Shown one piece after another: positions 36,051 to 45,588 of a DNA stretch of 64,000 bases. This stretch comes from Neorhizobium galegae. GTDB lineage: Bacteria; Pseudomonadota; Alphaproteobacteria; Rhizobiales; Rhizobiaceae. Positions within the stretch are counted from its first letter, which is position 1; every line of letters starts with the position of its first letter. The position numbers and the translations under genes were made by a program. A model generated the notes under the pieces. The model was not told the origin of the DNA. It did no database searches and saw only the letters and a program-made list of their open reading frames with translations. Location: assembly GCF_017877055.1 (NCBI RefSeq), contig NZ_JAGIPG010000001.1, forward strand, positions 1,860,001 to 1,924,000, read 5' to 3'.

Positions 36051-37195
36051 CAGAAATCGATTGCGGAATAAAAAAGGGCGAACATCGCATCCATGAAGAT
36101 GACGGCGAAGATCGATTTTACCACCGAGGTGGTGACATGCTGGCCAAGCGATTCGGCGCTGCCGCCGACCTTCATGCCCTCGACGGCGGCAACGATGCCG
36201 ATCGCCAGCGCCATGAACGGCGCCTTGATCATGCCCGAGGCGACGGAGGTATGGTCGATCGCCTCATGAAGGCGCGACAGATAGGTATCGAAGGTGATGC
36301 CGGAATAGGCAAGAGCGACGACGGCCGCCCCGAACAGGGCCGAAAAGTTGGCGATGATCGTCAGAAGCGGCAAGGCGACGGTCAGGGCCACCAGGCGCGG
36401 GAAGATCAGGACCCCGATCGGATTGAGGCCGATCACCGTCAATGCATCGATCTCCTCGCGCATTTTCATCGAACCGATCTCGGCGGTGATGGCACTGCCC
36501 GAACGGCCGGCGATCATGATCGCCGTCAGAAGCACGCCGATCTCGCGAAGCTGCAGAATGCCGACCAGATCGACGACAAAGATCTCGGCGCCGAAATACC
36601 GGAGCTGGAAGGCGCCCTGCTGGGCGATGATCGCACCGATCAGGAAAGACATCAGCACGATGATCGGGACCGCACGCACGCCCATGCGGTCGATATGGGT
36701 GACGACGGATGCCGGCGAGACGCCGGCGCCGCGGCCGAGCTTCATCTGAGCGCCGCGGACCGCCGAGCCGAGAATATGCATGGCTGCGTAGAAATCGCCG
36801 CCGAGCGAGACCATCACTTCGCCGACCGGCGCAAACAGGCGTTCGAACAGGTTTCCCTTGTTTGCGCCGTCCGCAGGCGGCGCGGGAACGTGTTCCGGCA
36901 GGACGCCGATCAGCTCCCGGATCGGGCCTTCGCCGCCCACCAGGGCCGCTTCTGCGCCCTGCCCAGCCTTGGCGGTCATCAGCCGGCGGATGAGCCAGGC
37001 GCCGGCCGTATCGACGCCGGTGATACCGGACAGATCAATCTCCACCTTGCCCCGGTTTGCGGCATGTTCGAACCGCTCGAACTCCTTGAGCACAGGTGCT
37101 ATCGTCGGGCCGCGCCATTCGCCGGCCAATACATACCGTTCACCGCCGTCGCCGGGCATATTTTCGGCCTTGATTTCGGCTGGCTGGAACGTCAC
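36050..37195 (-). CDS. mlaE: MCE lipid transporter permease MlaE with fused N-terminal STAS domain
   Basis: 381 residues. Residues about 10-110 form a STAS-like domain (EIDLSGITGVDTAGAWLI), the part that in E. coli is the separate protein MlaB. From about 130 to the end is a five-helix MlaE permease with the family stretch LREIGVLLTAIMIAGRSGSAITAEIGSMKM and EEIDALTVIGLNPIGVLI. First gene of the operon. The fusion means no separate MlaB is needed. The gene order matches the linKLMN type. Confidence 0.93.
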   Translation of the reverse strand: MTFQPAEIKAENMPGDGGERYVLAGEWRGPTIAPVLKEFERFEHAANRGKVEIDLSGITGVDTAGAWLIRRLMTAKAGQGAEAALVGGEGPIRELIGVLPEHVPAPPADGANKGNLFERLFAPVGEVMVSLGGDFYAAMHILGSAVRGAQMKLGRGAGVSPASVVTHIDRMGVRAVPIIVLMSFLIGAIIAQQGAFQLRYFGAEIFVVDLVGILQLREIGVLLTAIMIAGRSGSAITAEIGSMKMREEIDALTVIGLNPIGVLIFPRLVALTVALPLLTIIANFSALFGAAVVALAYSGITFDTYLSRLHEAIDHTSVASGMIKAPFMALAIGIVAAVEGMKVGGSAESLGQHVTTSVVKSIFAVIFMDAMFALFYSAIDF

Positions 37196-37312
37196 GTGTT
37201 TCTTTCGCGCTTAAGCTTGTCAGGAGTTTCAATACGATGCGGTTGATCGCACTTTCGAGACCGGCAATATAGCTGCGTCATAGGGATTTGCCACAACGGG
37301 ACGCGTAAAACC

Positions 37313-38296
37313 ATGAGCCGTCACCTCGAAGCCACAATAGAGGCGTTTCCGATCTCCGGTTCCTTCACGATCTCCCGCGGCTCCAAGACCGAAGCCGAGG
37401 TCATCACCTGCACCGTCAGCGAGAACGGCTTTTCCGGCCGCGGCGAATGCGTGCCTTACAAGCGCTATGGCGAAAGCCTCAACGGTGTGATGGAGGATAT
37501 CGCGGACATCGCGGACGCAATCCGCGCCGGTTTGACACGCGCAGAGCTGCAGAGACGGATGCCACCGGGTGCCGCGCGAAACGCCGTCGATTGCGCTCTC
37601 TGGGACCTCGAGGCGAAGCTGAGCGGGCAGCGTGTTGCCGATGTGATCGGCGCCACCAGCCGCAAACCCTTCGTTACCGCCTTCACGCTGTCACTCGGCG
37701 AACCGGAGGTCATGGCAGCGGAGGCGGTCCGGAATGCCTACCGACCGCTTCTCAAGATCAAGCTCGGAACGGACAATGACGAGGCGCGGCTGAGGGCTGT
37801 TCGTGACGCCGCGCCGGCCGCGCGGATCATCGTCGATGCAAACGAAGGGTGGACCGAGGAAAACCTCGCCCACCACATGGCGATTGCCGCCGAAACCAAT
37901 GTCTCGTTGATCGAACAGCCATTGCCGGCCGGCCGGGATGCGGCGCTTGGCCGGATCCGCCGCCTCGTTTCGGTCTGCGCCGATGAAAGCGTGCATGCCA
38001 CGGAGGACCTGGCAAGCCTTCGCGACCGTTATGACGCAGTCAACATCAAGCTCGACAAGACCGGCGGTCTAACCGAAGCGCTGGCGATGAAGGCGGAAGC
38101 ACAGCGGCTCGGATTTGCCGTGATGATCGGCTGCATGGTCGGCTCTTCGCTCGCCATGGCGCCGGCCGTGCTGCTTGCCCAGGATGCCGACTATGCGGAT
38201 CTCGACGGGCCGCTGCTGCTTTCCCGCGACCGGCCGGACGGGCTGCGTTACGAGGGGTCGCTCGTCTATCCGCCGGAAGCGACCCTCTGGGGCTGA
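37313..38296 (+). CDS. Dipeptide epimerase (L-Ala-D/L-Glu epimerase type), enolase superfamily
   Basis: Probable epimerase of dipeptides released from peptidoglycan. 327 residues. The catalytic set of the muconate-lactonizing subgroup is complete: K148-x-K150 (LKIKLG), metal ligands D175, E201 and D224, and K246 (NIKLDKTGG). The DLDGPLLL motif near the C-terminus is the dipeptide-epimerase hallmark. It is divergent from mlaE; its 3' end overlaps the convergent MFS gene by 31 bases. Confidence 0.9.
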   Translation: MSRHLEATIEAFPISGSFTISRGSKTEAEVITCTVSENGFSGRGECVPYKRYGESLNGVMEDIADIADAIRAGLTRAELQRRMPPGAARNAVDCALWDLEAKLSGQRVADVIGATSRKPFVTAFTLSLGEPEVMAAEAVRNAYRPLLKIKLGTDNDEARLRAVRDAAPAARIIVDANEGWTEENLAHHMAIAAETNVSLIEQPLPAGRDAALGRIRRLVSVCADESVHATEDLASLRDRYDAVNIKLDKTGGLTEALAMKAEAQRLGFAVMIGCMVGSSLAMAPAVLLAQDADYADLDGPLLLSRDRPDGLRYEGSLVYPPEATLWG

Positions 38297-39495
38297 AGTC
38301 TTGCAGCAAGCGCGATGATCGACAGGCCAAGCAGCGCCAGGACAGACATCGCCACATAGCTCGTCAGGCCGAACTGGCGGTAGAGTACCCCGGAAAGCAT
38401 CGTCGCAAGCGCAAGAAAGACGCCGTTGTAGAAGACATAGGCGCCCTGCATCGAAGCTTCCTGGTCTTCGCGCACCGCCTCGACCAGCCGGTGCTGGATG
38501 CCGATATGGATGAAGGCGAAGGTGAAGGCATGGGTGGCCTGCAGCGCCAGATATCCCCAGAAATCCAGCGGCATCGGAAACAGCGTCCAGCGGACCACCG
38601 CGACGGCACAACCGATCCGCATCAGCGTCCAGGGCGAGATCCGTCTGGCGATCCAGCCCGCTGCGAAGAAGACGACGATCTCCGACACGACGGCCGCGCT
38701 CCACAGGACGCCGATCGAGCCGCTCGAAAAACCGATCTGCTGCCAGTGTATGGTGCCGAACGTATAGAACATGCCGTGCCCTGCCTGCGCCACCGACGCT
38801 CCGATCATCAGCACATGCAGGTCGAGCCTTTTCAGCGAGCTCGGCAGAGGCACCCTGTCCGGGTCCGGCCTTGCAACCGCCCGGCCGAGCCTGGGAGCCG
38901 CGAACGCAACGGCGACGGTCAGAAGAAAACCGACCGCTATCGCCGACGGTACAGCCTGGAAACCCCAGAAGCCGAGGAGCTCGCCGACGAAGAGCACCAC
39001 GGCCACGAAGCCGACCGACCCCCACACCCGCATCGAGCCATATTGGAAACCCCAGCGCCGGACCCCGCTCACGGCGATCGATTCGACGATTGGCGCATAG
39101 GGCGCGAAAACCGCCGCCTGAACCGCGACGACGATGAGAACCGGCCAGAAGTCGCGGGTGAAGAACATGGCGAATGCCGTCAGCAACGACAGCGCGCCGG
39201 ACCAGGCGAGCATCAGGGTGCGTTCCGTCATGCGGTCTGCAAGCAGGCCGGCAACAGGGGCCGCGGCGACGCGCAGGAAAAGCTGGGCGGCGAGAACGAT
39301 GCCGATTTCGAATTCGGTGAAGGCCAGCCCGTCCAGCCAGACGGGCAGATAGGGCAGAATCACGCCATTCACCCCGAGCGGCGCCCCATAGGCGATCGCA
39401 CAGCGCAACTGGAAGAACCGGGGCGCTGTTTGCGCCGTATTTAAGGGAATCACGATTTCACGGGTGGGTTGCTGAAGTTTCAGCTTACCTAACAC
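38266..39495 (-). CDS. MFS transporter, HcaT/phenylpropionate-like (MFS_1-like)
   Basis: About 409 residues with twelve hydrophobic helices. The helix 1-2 text GAPLGVNGVILPYLPVWL and the later GFQYGSMRVWGSVGF are typical of the HcaT/LacY-related group. The start is uncertain: GTG 39495 has AAGG just upstream, and GTG 39453 is possible. Substrate unknown. It is convergent with the dipeptide epimerase gene, with coding overlap of 31 bases at both stops. Confidence 0.85.
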   Translation of the reverse strand: MLGKLKLQQPTREIVIPLNTAQTAPRFFQLRCAIAYGAPLGVNGVILPYLPVWLDGLAFTEFEIGIVLAAQLFLRVAAAPVAGLLADRMTERTLMLAWSGALSLLTAFAMFFTRDFWPVLIVVAVQAAVFAPYAPIVESIAVSGVRRWGFQYGSMRVWGSVGFVAVVLFVGELLGFWGFQAVPSAIAVGFLLTVAVAFAAPRLGRAVARPDPDRVPLPSSLKRLDLHVLMIGASVAQAGHGMFYTFGTIHWQQIGFSSGSIGVLWSAAVVSEIVVFFAAGWIARRISPWTLMRIGCAVAVVRWTLFPMPLDFWGYLALQATHAFTFAFIHIGIQHRLVEAVREDQEASMQGAYVFYNGVFLALATMLSGVLYRQFGLTSYVAMSVLALLGLSIIALAARLQPQRVASGG

Positions 39496-39558
39496 ACACC
39501 CTTGTGCCTGCCTATGGCAAGATATAGCCCTCAGACCGGCCCGTCTGTCGCAGACCGC

Positions 39559-40374
39559 TCAGGCGGCCTGCATGTCCTCGACGGATTGCGGCGCCGGCAA
39601 GGACTTGATCTCCGCCGTGGCGGCGATGTTTTGCCACGAGATCATCTCCAGCGTGCCGTCGAAATTCTCGGCAATCGCCGTGCAGCTTTCCACCCAGTCG
39701 CCGGTATTGACGTAGTGGATGCCGTCGATGTCTTCCATGACGGCGTGATGGATATGGCCGCAGATGACGCCGTCGACATTGTTGCGGCGGGCTTCGTCGG
39801 CGACGACCCGCTGGAATTCGCCGATGAAATTGACGGCATGCTTGACCTGCAGCTTGGCCCAGGCGGAGAAGGACCAGTAGGGCATGCCGAGGCGGCGGCG
39901 GATGGCGGCAAGGCCGATATTGATGACGATCGCCGCGTCATAGGCCCAGTCGCCGAGATAGGCGAGCAGGCGGGCGTTGCGAACCACGACGTCGAATTCG
40001 TCGCCGTGCAGGATCAGGTATTTCTTGCCGTCGGCCATTTCGTAGATTTCGCGCTCGGCGACTTCGATGCCGCCGAAATGGGTGCCCGGGAAGGAGCGCA
40101 GGAATTCGTCGTGGTTGCCGGGGATGTAGACGATGCGGGTGCCCTTGCGCGCCTTGCGCAGCAGCTTCTGGACCACGTCGTTGCAGCCCTGCGGCCAGTA
40201 CCAGTTGCGCTTCAGCCGCCAGCCGTCGACGATGTCGCCGACCAGGAAAATGGTCTCCGCTTCGTGATAACGCAGGAAACCCAGGAGAAAATCCGTTCGG
40301 GCCGCCTTGGAGCCCAGATGAACGTCCGAAATGAAGAGCGTTCTGAAATGCCTTGTATCCATCTCACCGGTCAC
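39559..40374 (-). CDS. LpxH-like metallophosphoesterase (UDP-2,3-diacylglucosamine diphosphatase family)
   Basis: Calcineurin-like phosphoesterase, 271 residues. All metal motifs are present: FISDVHLG, GDIVDGW, PGNHDEF, LHGDEFD and ICGHIHHA. It belongs to the COG2908 group related to LpxH. In Rhizobiales the lipid A step is usually done by LpxI-type enzymes, so this LpxH paralogue may act on another phospholipid or nucleotide. The substrate is not settled. Confidence 0.85.
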   Translation of the reverse strand: MTGEMDTRHFRTLFISDVHLGSKAARTDFLLGFLRYHEAETIFLVGDIVDGWRLKRNWYWPQGCNDVVQKLLRKARKGTRIVYIPGNHDEFLRSFPGTHFGGIEVAEREIYEMADGKKYLILHGDEFDVVVRNARLLAYLGDWAYDAAIVINIGLAAIRRRLGMPYWSFSAWAKLQVKHAVNFIGEFQRVVADEARRNNVDGVICGHIHHAVMEDIDGIHYVNTGDWVESCTAIAENFDGTLEMISWQNIAATAEIKSLPAPQSVEDMQAA

Positions 40375-40595
40375 GAAGTCGTCCTTTCGCTGCCGCTTCT
40401 GGTGGCTTCAAAACCAGACTCGTGTTTCAGGATGATGACAAAGGCCGGGAAAAGCCCGTCCCGGCGCTCCGATCGGCCATGTTCCAATTTCCGCCATCAC
40501 CCCAAATTAGCTGCTGTCGCTGCCGATCGATTGATGTAAGGAGAGGTCTCTCCTTTCGACCCCTCAAAGACAGAACAAGCAAGCCAGGAGGAAAC

Positions 40596-42923
40596 ATGAA
40601 CGCGCAGGACAAACCGAAGGCGCCGACCATGCCGGTCAGCGGCGATCTCGACGAGCAGGCGCTGTTCTTCCACCGCTACCCGCGGCCCGGCAAGCTGGAG
40701 ATTCAGGCAACCAAGCCGCTCGGCAACCAGCGCGACCTGGCGCTTGCCTATTCCCCGGGCGTCGCAGCCCCATGTCTCGCGATTCGCGACAATCCGGATA
40801 TGGCCGCGGACTATACCGCCCGCGCCAACCTCGTCGCCGTCGTCTCCAACGGCTCGGCCGTCCTGGGGCTCGGCAATATCGGGCCACTGGCTTCCAAGCC
40901 CGTCATGGAAGGCAAGGCCGTCCTCTTCAAGAAATTCGCCGGCATCGACGTTTTCGACATCGAGATCGACGCGCCCGGCATCGAGGCGATGGTCTCGACC
41001 GTCTCGGCGCTCGAGCCGACCTTCGGCGGCATCAACCTCGAAGATATCAAGTCGCCGGAATGTTTCGAAGTCGAGCGCCGGCTGCGCGAAAAAATGAACA
41101 TCCCGGTCTTCCACGACGACCAGCACGGCACGGCGATCATCGTCGCAGCCGCCGTCTTGAACGGTCTGGAGCTCGCGGGCAAGAACATCGCCGACGTCAA
41201 GATCGTCACGTCAGGCGCGGGTGCTGCCGCGCTCGCCTGCCTGCATCTCCTCGTCTCGCTCGGCGCGAAGAAGGAGAACATCTGGGTCCACGACATCGAA
41301 GGCCTCGTCTATGACGGGCGCAACACGCTGATGGACGAGTGGAAGGAAATCTACGCCCAGAAGTCCGAAAAGCGTGTCCTTGCCGACAGCATCGGCGGCG
41401 CCGACGTGTTTCTTGGCCTCTCCGCCGCCGGCGTGCTGAAGCCAGAACTGCTGGCACAGATGGCCGAAAAGCCGCTGATCATGGCGCTCGCCAATCCGAC
41501 ACCGGAAATCATGCCCGAGCTTGCCCGAGCCGCCCGTCCCGACGCGATGATCTGCACCGGCCGTTCGGACTTCCCGAACCAGGTCAACAACGTGCTGTGT
41601 TTCCCCTATATCTTCCGCGGTGCGCTCGATTGCGGCGCCCGGACGATCAACGAGGAAATGAAGATGGCGGCGGTCAAGGCAATCGCAGCGCTTGCCCGCG
41701 AGGAAGTCTCCGACGTTGCCGCTCGCGCCTATTCCGGCGAGACGCCGATCTTCGGCGCCGACTACCTCATCCCCTCGCCCTTCGATCCGCGCCTCATCCT
41801 GCGCATTGCTCCGGCGGTTGCCAAAGCCGCCGCCGAGACCGGCGTCGCCTCGCGGCCGATCCATGATTTCGAGGCCTATCTCGATCAGTTGAACCGCTTT
41901 GTCTGGCGCTCCGGCTTCGTCATGAAACCGATCTTCAGCGCTGCCAAGGTTTCCGAAAAGAACCGCGTAATCTTCTCCGAAGGTGAAGACGAGCGCGTCT
42001 TGCGCGCCGCCCAGGTTCTGCTCGAGGAGAAGACGGCGACCCCGATCCTGATCGGCCGCCCTTCGGTCATCGAGGCGCGGCTTGCCCGTTTCGGCATCCG
42101 CATCCGCCCGAATGTCGATTTCGCCGTGGTCAACCCGGAAGACGATCCGCGCTATCGCGACTATGTCGACGAATATTTCGCGTTGGTCGGCCGCGAAGGC
42201 ATCAATCCGGAAGCGGCGCGCACCATCGTGCGCACCAACAATACCGTGATCGGCGCGCTCGCGGTCAAGCGCGGCGATGCGGACGCGTTGATCTGCGGCG
42301 TCGAAGGCCGTTACGACAAGCACCTCAGCGACGTAAACCAGATCATCGGCAAGCGGCCGGACGTCTGCGCCTTTTCGGGCCTCAGCCTGGTGATCTCGCA
42401 GCGCGGCGCGATGTTCTTCACCGACACCTTCGTCAACTACAACCCGTCCGCGCAGGAAATCGCCGAGATCACCGTTCTGGCGGCCGAGGAAATCCGCCGC
42501 TTCGGCATCACCCCGAAAGCGGCGCTGATCTGCCATTCGAATTTTGGTTCGCGCGATTCGGAAAGCGCTCAGAAGATGCGGACCGCCCTGAAGCTTGTAC
42601 GTCAGCGGGCGCCGGAGCTGGAAGTGGACGGCGAAATGCAGGGCGGCTCGGCGCTGTCAGAAACGCTGCGCAAGCGGGCCATGCCGAACAGCTCGCTGAC
42701 CGGCGAGGCCAACCTGCTGGTCTTCCCGAACCTCGACGCGGCAAATATCTCACTCGGTCTGGTCCGCAACCTGACGGACGCTCTGCATGTCGGCCCCATT
42801 CTTCTGGGAGCCGCCCAGCCGGCGCATATCCTGTCGTCCTCGGTCACGTCGCGCGGCGTGGTGAACATGGCGGCGCTGGCCGTCGTAGAAGCCTCGCAGC
42901 CAAATCTGCAATCTCAATCTTAA
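40596..42923 (+). CDS. maeB: Malic enzyme with C-terminal phosphotransacetylase-like domain
   Basis: Oxidative decarboxylation of malate to pyruvate with NAD(P)+. 775 residues from ATG 40596, which has a perfect AGGAGG upstream. Residues about 15-430 are the malic enzyme ([22 protein letters not shown], and the Rossmann segment [13 protein letters not shown]). Residues about 440-770 are a phosphotransacetylase-like domain that does not catalyse acetyl transfer in studied homologues but mediates oligomerisation and acetyl-CoA regulation. Rhizobia have two such enzymes, NAD (dme) and NADP (tme); sequence alone does not clearly tell which this is. Confidence 0.95.
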   Translation: MNAQDKPKAPTMPVSGDLDEQALFFHRYPRPGKLEIQATKPLGNQRDLALAYSPGVAAPCLAIRDNPDMAADYTARANLVAVVSNGSAVLGLGNIGPLASKPVMEGKAVLFKKFAGIDVFDIEIDAPGIEAMVSTVSALEPTFGGINLEDIKSPECFEVERRLREKMNIPVFHDDQHGTAIIVAAAVLNGLELAGKNIADVKIVTSGAGAAALACLHLLVSLGAKKENIWVHDIEGLVYDGRNTLMDEWKEIYAQKSEKRVLADSIGGADVFLGLSAAGVLKPELLAQMAEKPLIMALANPTPEIMPELARAARPDAMICTGRSDFPNQVNNVLCFPYIFRGALDCGARTINEEMKMAAVKAIAALAREEVSDVAARAYSGETPIFGADYLIPSPFDPRLILRIAPAVAKAAAETGVASRPIHDFEAYLDQLNRFVWRSGFVMKPIFSAAKVSEKNRVIFSEGEDERVLRAAQVLLEEKTATPILIGRPSVIEARLARFGIRIRPNVDFAVVNPEDDPRYRDYVDEYFALVGREGINPEAARTIVRTNNTVIGALAVKRGDADALICGVEGRYDKHLSDVNQIIGKRPDVCAFSGLSLVISQRGAMFFTDTFVNYNPSAQEIAEITVLAAEEIRRFGITPKAALICHSNFGSRDSESAQKMRTALKLVRQRAPELEVDGEMQGGSALSETLRKRAMPNSSLTGEANLLVFPNLDAANISLGLVRNLTDALHVGPILLGAAQPAHILSSSVTSRGVVNMAALAVVEASQPNLQSQS

Positions 42924-43057
42924 GTTGTGACCGATCCCATGCATAGGCGCGAGCCCCGTTTGGGGCTCACCCGGTGCTTGAGATCTGTTTTCGTATGTGG
43001 TGATCGCCACTTTATGAGATTGTCAACTGGCACGTTCCATGATGCCATCTCCCACTC

Positions 43058-43756
43058 ATGGAGAGGATGCCGGAATTGCCGATACCGCTTCGCGGCCTGC
43101 TGACCATACCGCTCTTGCTTCTGCCGGCCGCAGCGCTGGCGGGGGACCCTGCCGTTTGTGCAGCCCTTTACCGGAAACTCGGAAACAGCCCGCAGATCAT
43201 CGGCAACACGTCTGCGGCGCGCAGTTACGCCCAGCAGCTTGGCGAATACAATGCCGATATCCGCGAGCTCAGGATCGACATGCGCCGGGCCGGCTGCGGC
43301 AACGGCAGCGTCGTGGTTCTGGGTGGCCCGAATGCCGAGGTCTGCGGCCAGATGCGGGATGCACTGGACAGAATGGAGCAGAGCCGCGATGCGCTGGCGG
43401 CGGAACGGAACAGCTCGCGGCAGATGATCCTGCCCTCGGAAGAGCGGAATGCCATTCTCGCCGCCATTCGCGAACAGCGCTGCATCCCCTCTTTCGAGCC
43501 TCTTCCGCCTGTGGTCGACGACCGGCGAAAGGTGCCGGGGATCGAACTGCCCAGGCAGGAGGAGCCCTATTCCGGGATCACCAAACTGCAGACGCGCCCG
43601 CCGCAGGCCGCAGTCCAGCGGCCGGTGCTCACACCGCCACCGGAGCGAGCCTACGATCCGAACAAGAAGGTGCGCACCGTCGGGCCGACCTTCCTGCCCG
43701 ACGAGAGCATCGATCTCGCCAATCCGAAATCGGCAGGACCGCAGCCGCAGCAATAG
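43058..43756 (+). CDS. DUF2865 secreted protein
   Basis: 232 residues. The signal peptide is near the start (PIPLRGLLTIPLLLLPAAALA). A helical mature domain follows with four conserved Cys, then a Pro-rich stretch and the family end motif VRTVGPTFLPDES. DUF2865 proteins occur in Rhizobiales and have no known function; the layout suggests an envelope-located helical protein. The start could also be ATG 43067. It stands alone between maeB and the convergent bluB. Confidence 0.82.
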   Translation: MERMPELPIPLRGLLTIPLLLLPAAALAGDPAVCAALYRKLGNSPQIIGNTSAARSYAQQLGEYNADIRELRIDMRRAGCGNGSVVVLGGPNAEVCGQMRDALDRMEQSRDALAAERNSSRQMILPSEERNAILAAIREQRCIPSFEPLPPVVDDRRKVPGIELPRQEEPYSGITKLQTRPPQAAVQRPVLTPPPERAYDPNKKVRTVGPTFLPDESIDLANPKSAGPQPQQ

Positions 43757-44446
<690 letters not shown>

Positions 44447-44524
44447 TTATCCCCAACAATGCTGTCGCTCACCCTGTCCTTCAGAGACGAGGAGAGGTCC
44501 GAAACCTTTCCGCCGTCCGCGCGG

Positions 44525-44705
44525 GCTGGTCTATCTCGTCAGGCCGGTCTTCTGACTTGGCTTCGTCCGCCTCTCGCCGCCGCCTTCCCGGTTTCCCAGT
44601 GGCTTTCATATCCTGCGGCCGAGCGTCCACCTCACAGCGTTGGGCACGTTCCGGTTCCACCCCGGATTCCCGATTCTCCGGCTTGTCGCCGGCACCTGAC
44701 AGGAT
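44525..44705 (-). promoter_or_regulatory. Cobalamin (B12) riboswitch controlling bluB
   Basis: On the minus strand the conserved elements appear in order: GGTGCC, GGGAATCCGG, AACGCTGTGA, the B12 box GCCACTGGGAAACCGGGAAG (plus 44583-44603), then AAGTCAGAAGACCGGCCTGAC (44538-44558). This is the standard cobalamin aptamer. It ends about 80 bases before the bluB start, leaving space for an expression platform that probably hides the ribosome site. Confidence 0.95.
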
Positions 44706-44741
44706 CGGTTATGCCCTCACGCCATCCTCGGCGCAAGGTGC

Positions 44742-45578
44742 TCATGCGACGGGGAAATAGCGCACATAGGCAAATTCATCACCGCTAGGTGACCAGTTGG
44801 GCGAGTTCATCGTGCCCTGCCCGCCGAAGAGATCGAACAGCGTCTCGACATTGCCGCCGTCCATGTCCATCAGCCGGACGCGGACATTCAAGTCGCGCGG
44901 ATGGTCGAAGACATCGGCGTCGTAGGAGACGAAGACGATCTTGTCACCCTTCGGTGACGGATGCGGAAACCAGTCGCCGTAAACGCTGTCGGTGATCCGC
45001 TCGGCAGGGCCGCCGGCGGCCGGAACGCGCCAGATCTGCATCCGTCCGGTGCGGCTGGAATTGAAATAGATCCAGGCGCCATCCGGCGAATAGTCCGGCC
45101 CGTCATTGCGGCCCTCGGCGAATGTCAGCCGCGTCTCTTCGCCGCCCTCGATGCCGATCGTATAGATGTCGAAGTCGTCGCCCCGGATGCCGCAATAGGC
45201 GAAGCTTTTTCCGTTGGGTGACCAGCCATGCCAGTAGGAGGGCAGCTTCCGGGTTACCAGACTTGGCGCACCGCCTTCGGCAGGCAAGACATAGATCGCC
45301 GATTTGCCGAACTCTACCTTGTCGGAAATGGCGATCAGCGAACCGTCCGGCGAAATGCCGTGGTCGTTGTTGCATTGCCGGGCGAAGCCGGTATCGACCA
45401 TTTCAGGCCCGCCGTCACCGTCCGGAGACAGCCGATAGATGAGGCCATCGCTGTTCAGCATCAGGTAACGCCCGTCGGGCGACCAGTTGGGCGCCTCGAA
45501 CAGGGCTTCCGTCTGCCAGACCACCCGCATCGTCCTCGTTCGAATATTGAAGATCTCGACCGAGCTGCGCAGGGCCAT
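44742..45578 (-). CDS. TolB-like beta-propeller (PD40) protein, cytoplasmic
   Basis: 278 residues made almost wholly of WD40-like PD40 repeats: APNWSPDGRYLML, HGISPDGSLIAIS, HGWSPNGKSFAYC, PDYSPDGAWIYFN, PHPSPKGDKIVFV and SPNWSPSGDEFAYV, about six blades. No signal peptide, unlike periplasmic TolB, so it is probably cytoplasmic. It follows nadE after 10 bases and is likely co-transcribed. The role is unknown; propellers of this type often bind proteins or small sugars. Confidence 0.85.
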   Translation of the reverse strand: MALRSSVEIFNIRTRTMRVVWQTEALFEAPNWSPDGRYLMLNSDGLIYRLSPDGDGGPEMVDTGFARQCNNDHGISPDGSLIAISDKVEFGKSAIYVLPAEGGAPSLVTRKLPSYWHGWSPNGKSFAYCGIRGDDFDIYTIGIEGGEETRLTFAEGRNDGPDYSPDGAWIYFNSSRTGRMQIWRVPAAGGPAERITDSVYGDWFPHPSPKGDKIVFVSYDADVFDHPRDLNVRVRLMDMDGGNVETLFDLFGGQGTMNSPNWSPSGDEFAYVRYFPVA

Positions 45579-45588
45579 GATCCCTCTC

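Noticed and set aside
42951..42968. Hairpin GAGCCCC/GGGGCTC after maeB as a terminator
   Set aside because: The stem is good but no T run follows, so termination is not supported.
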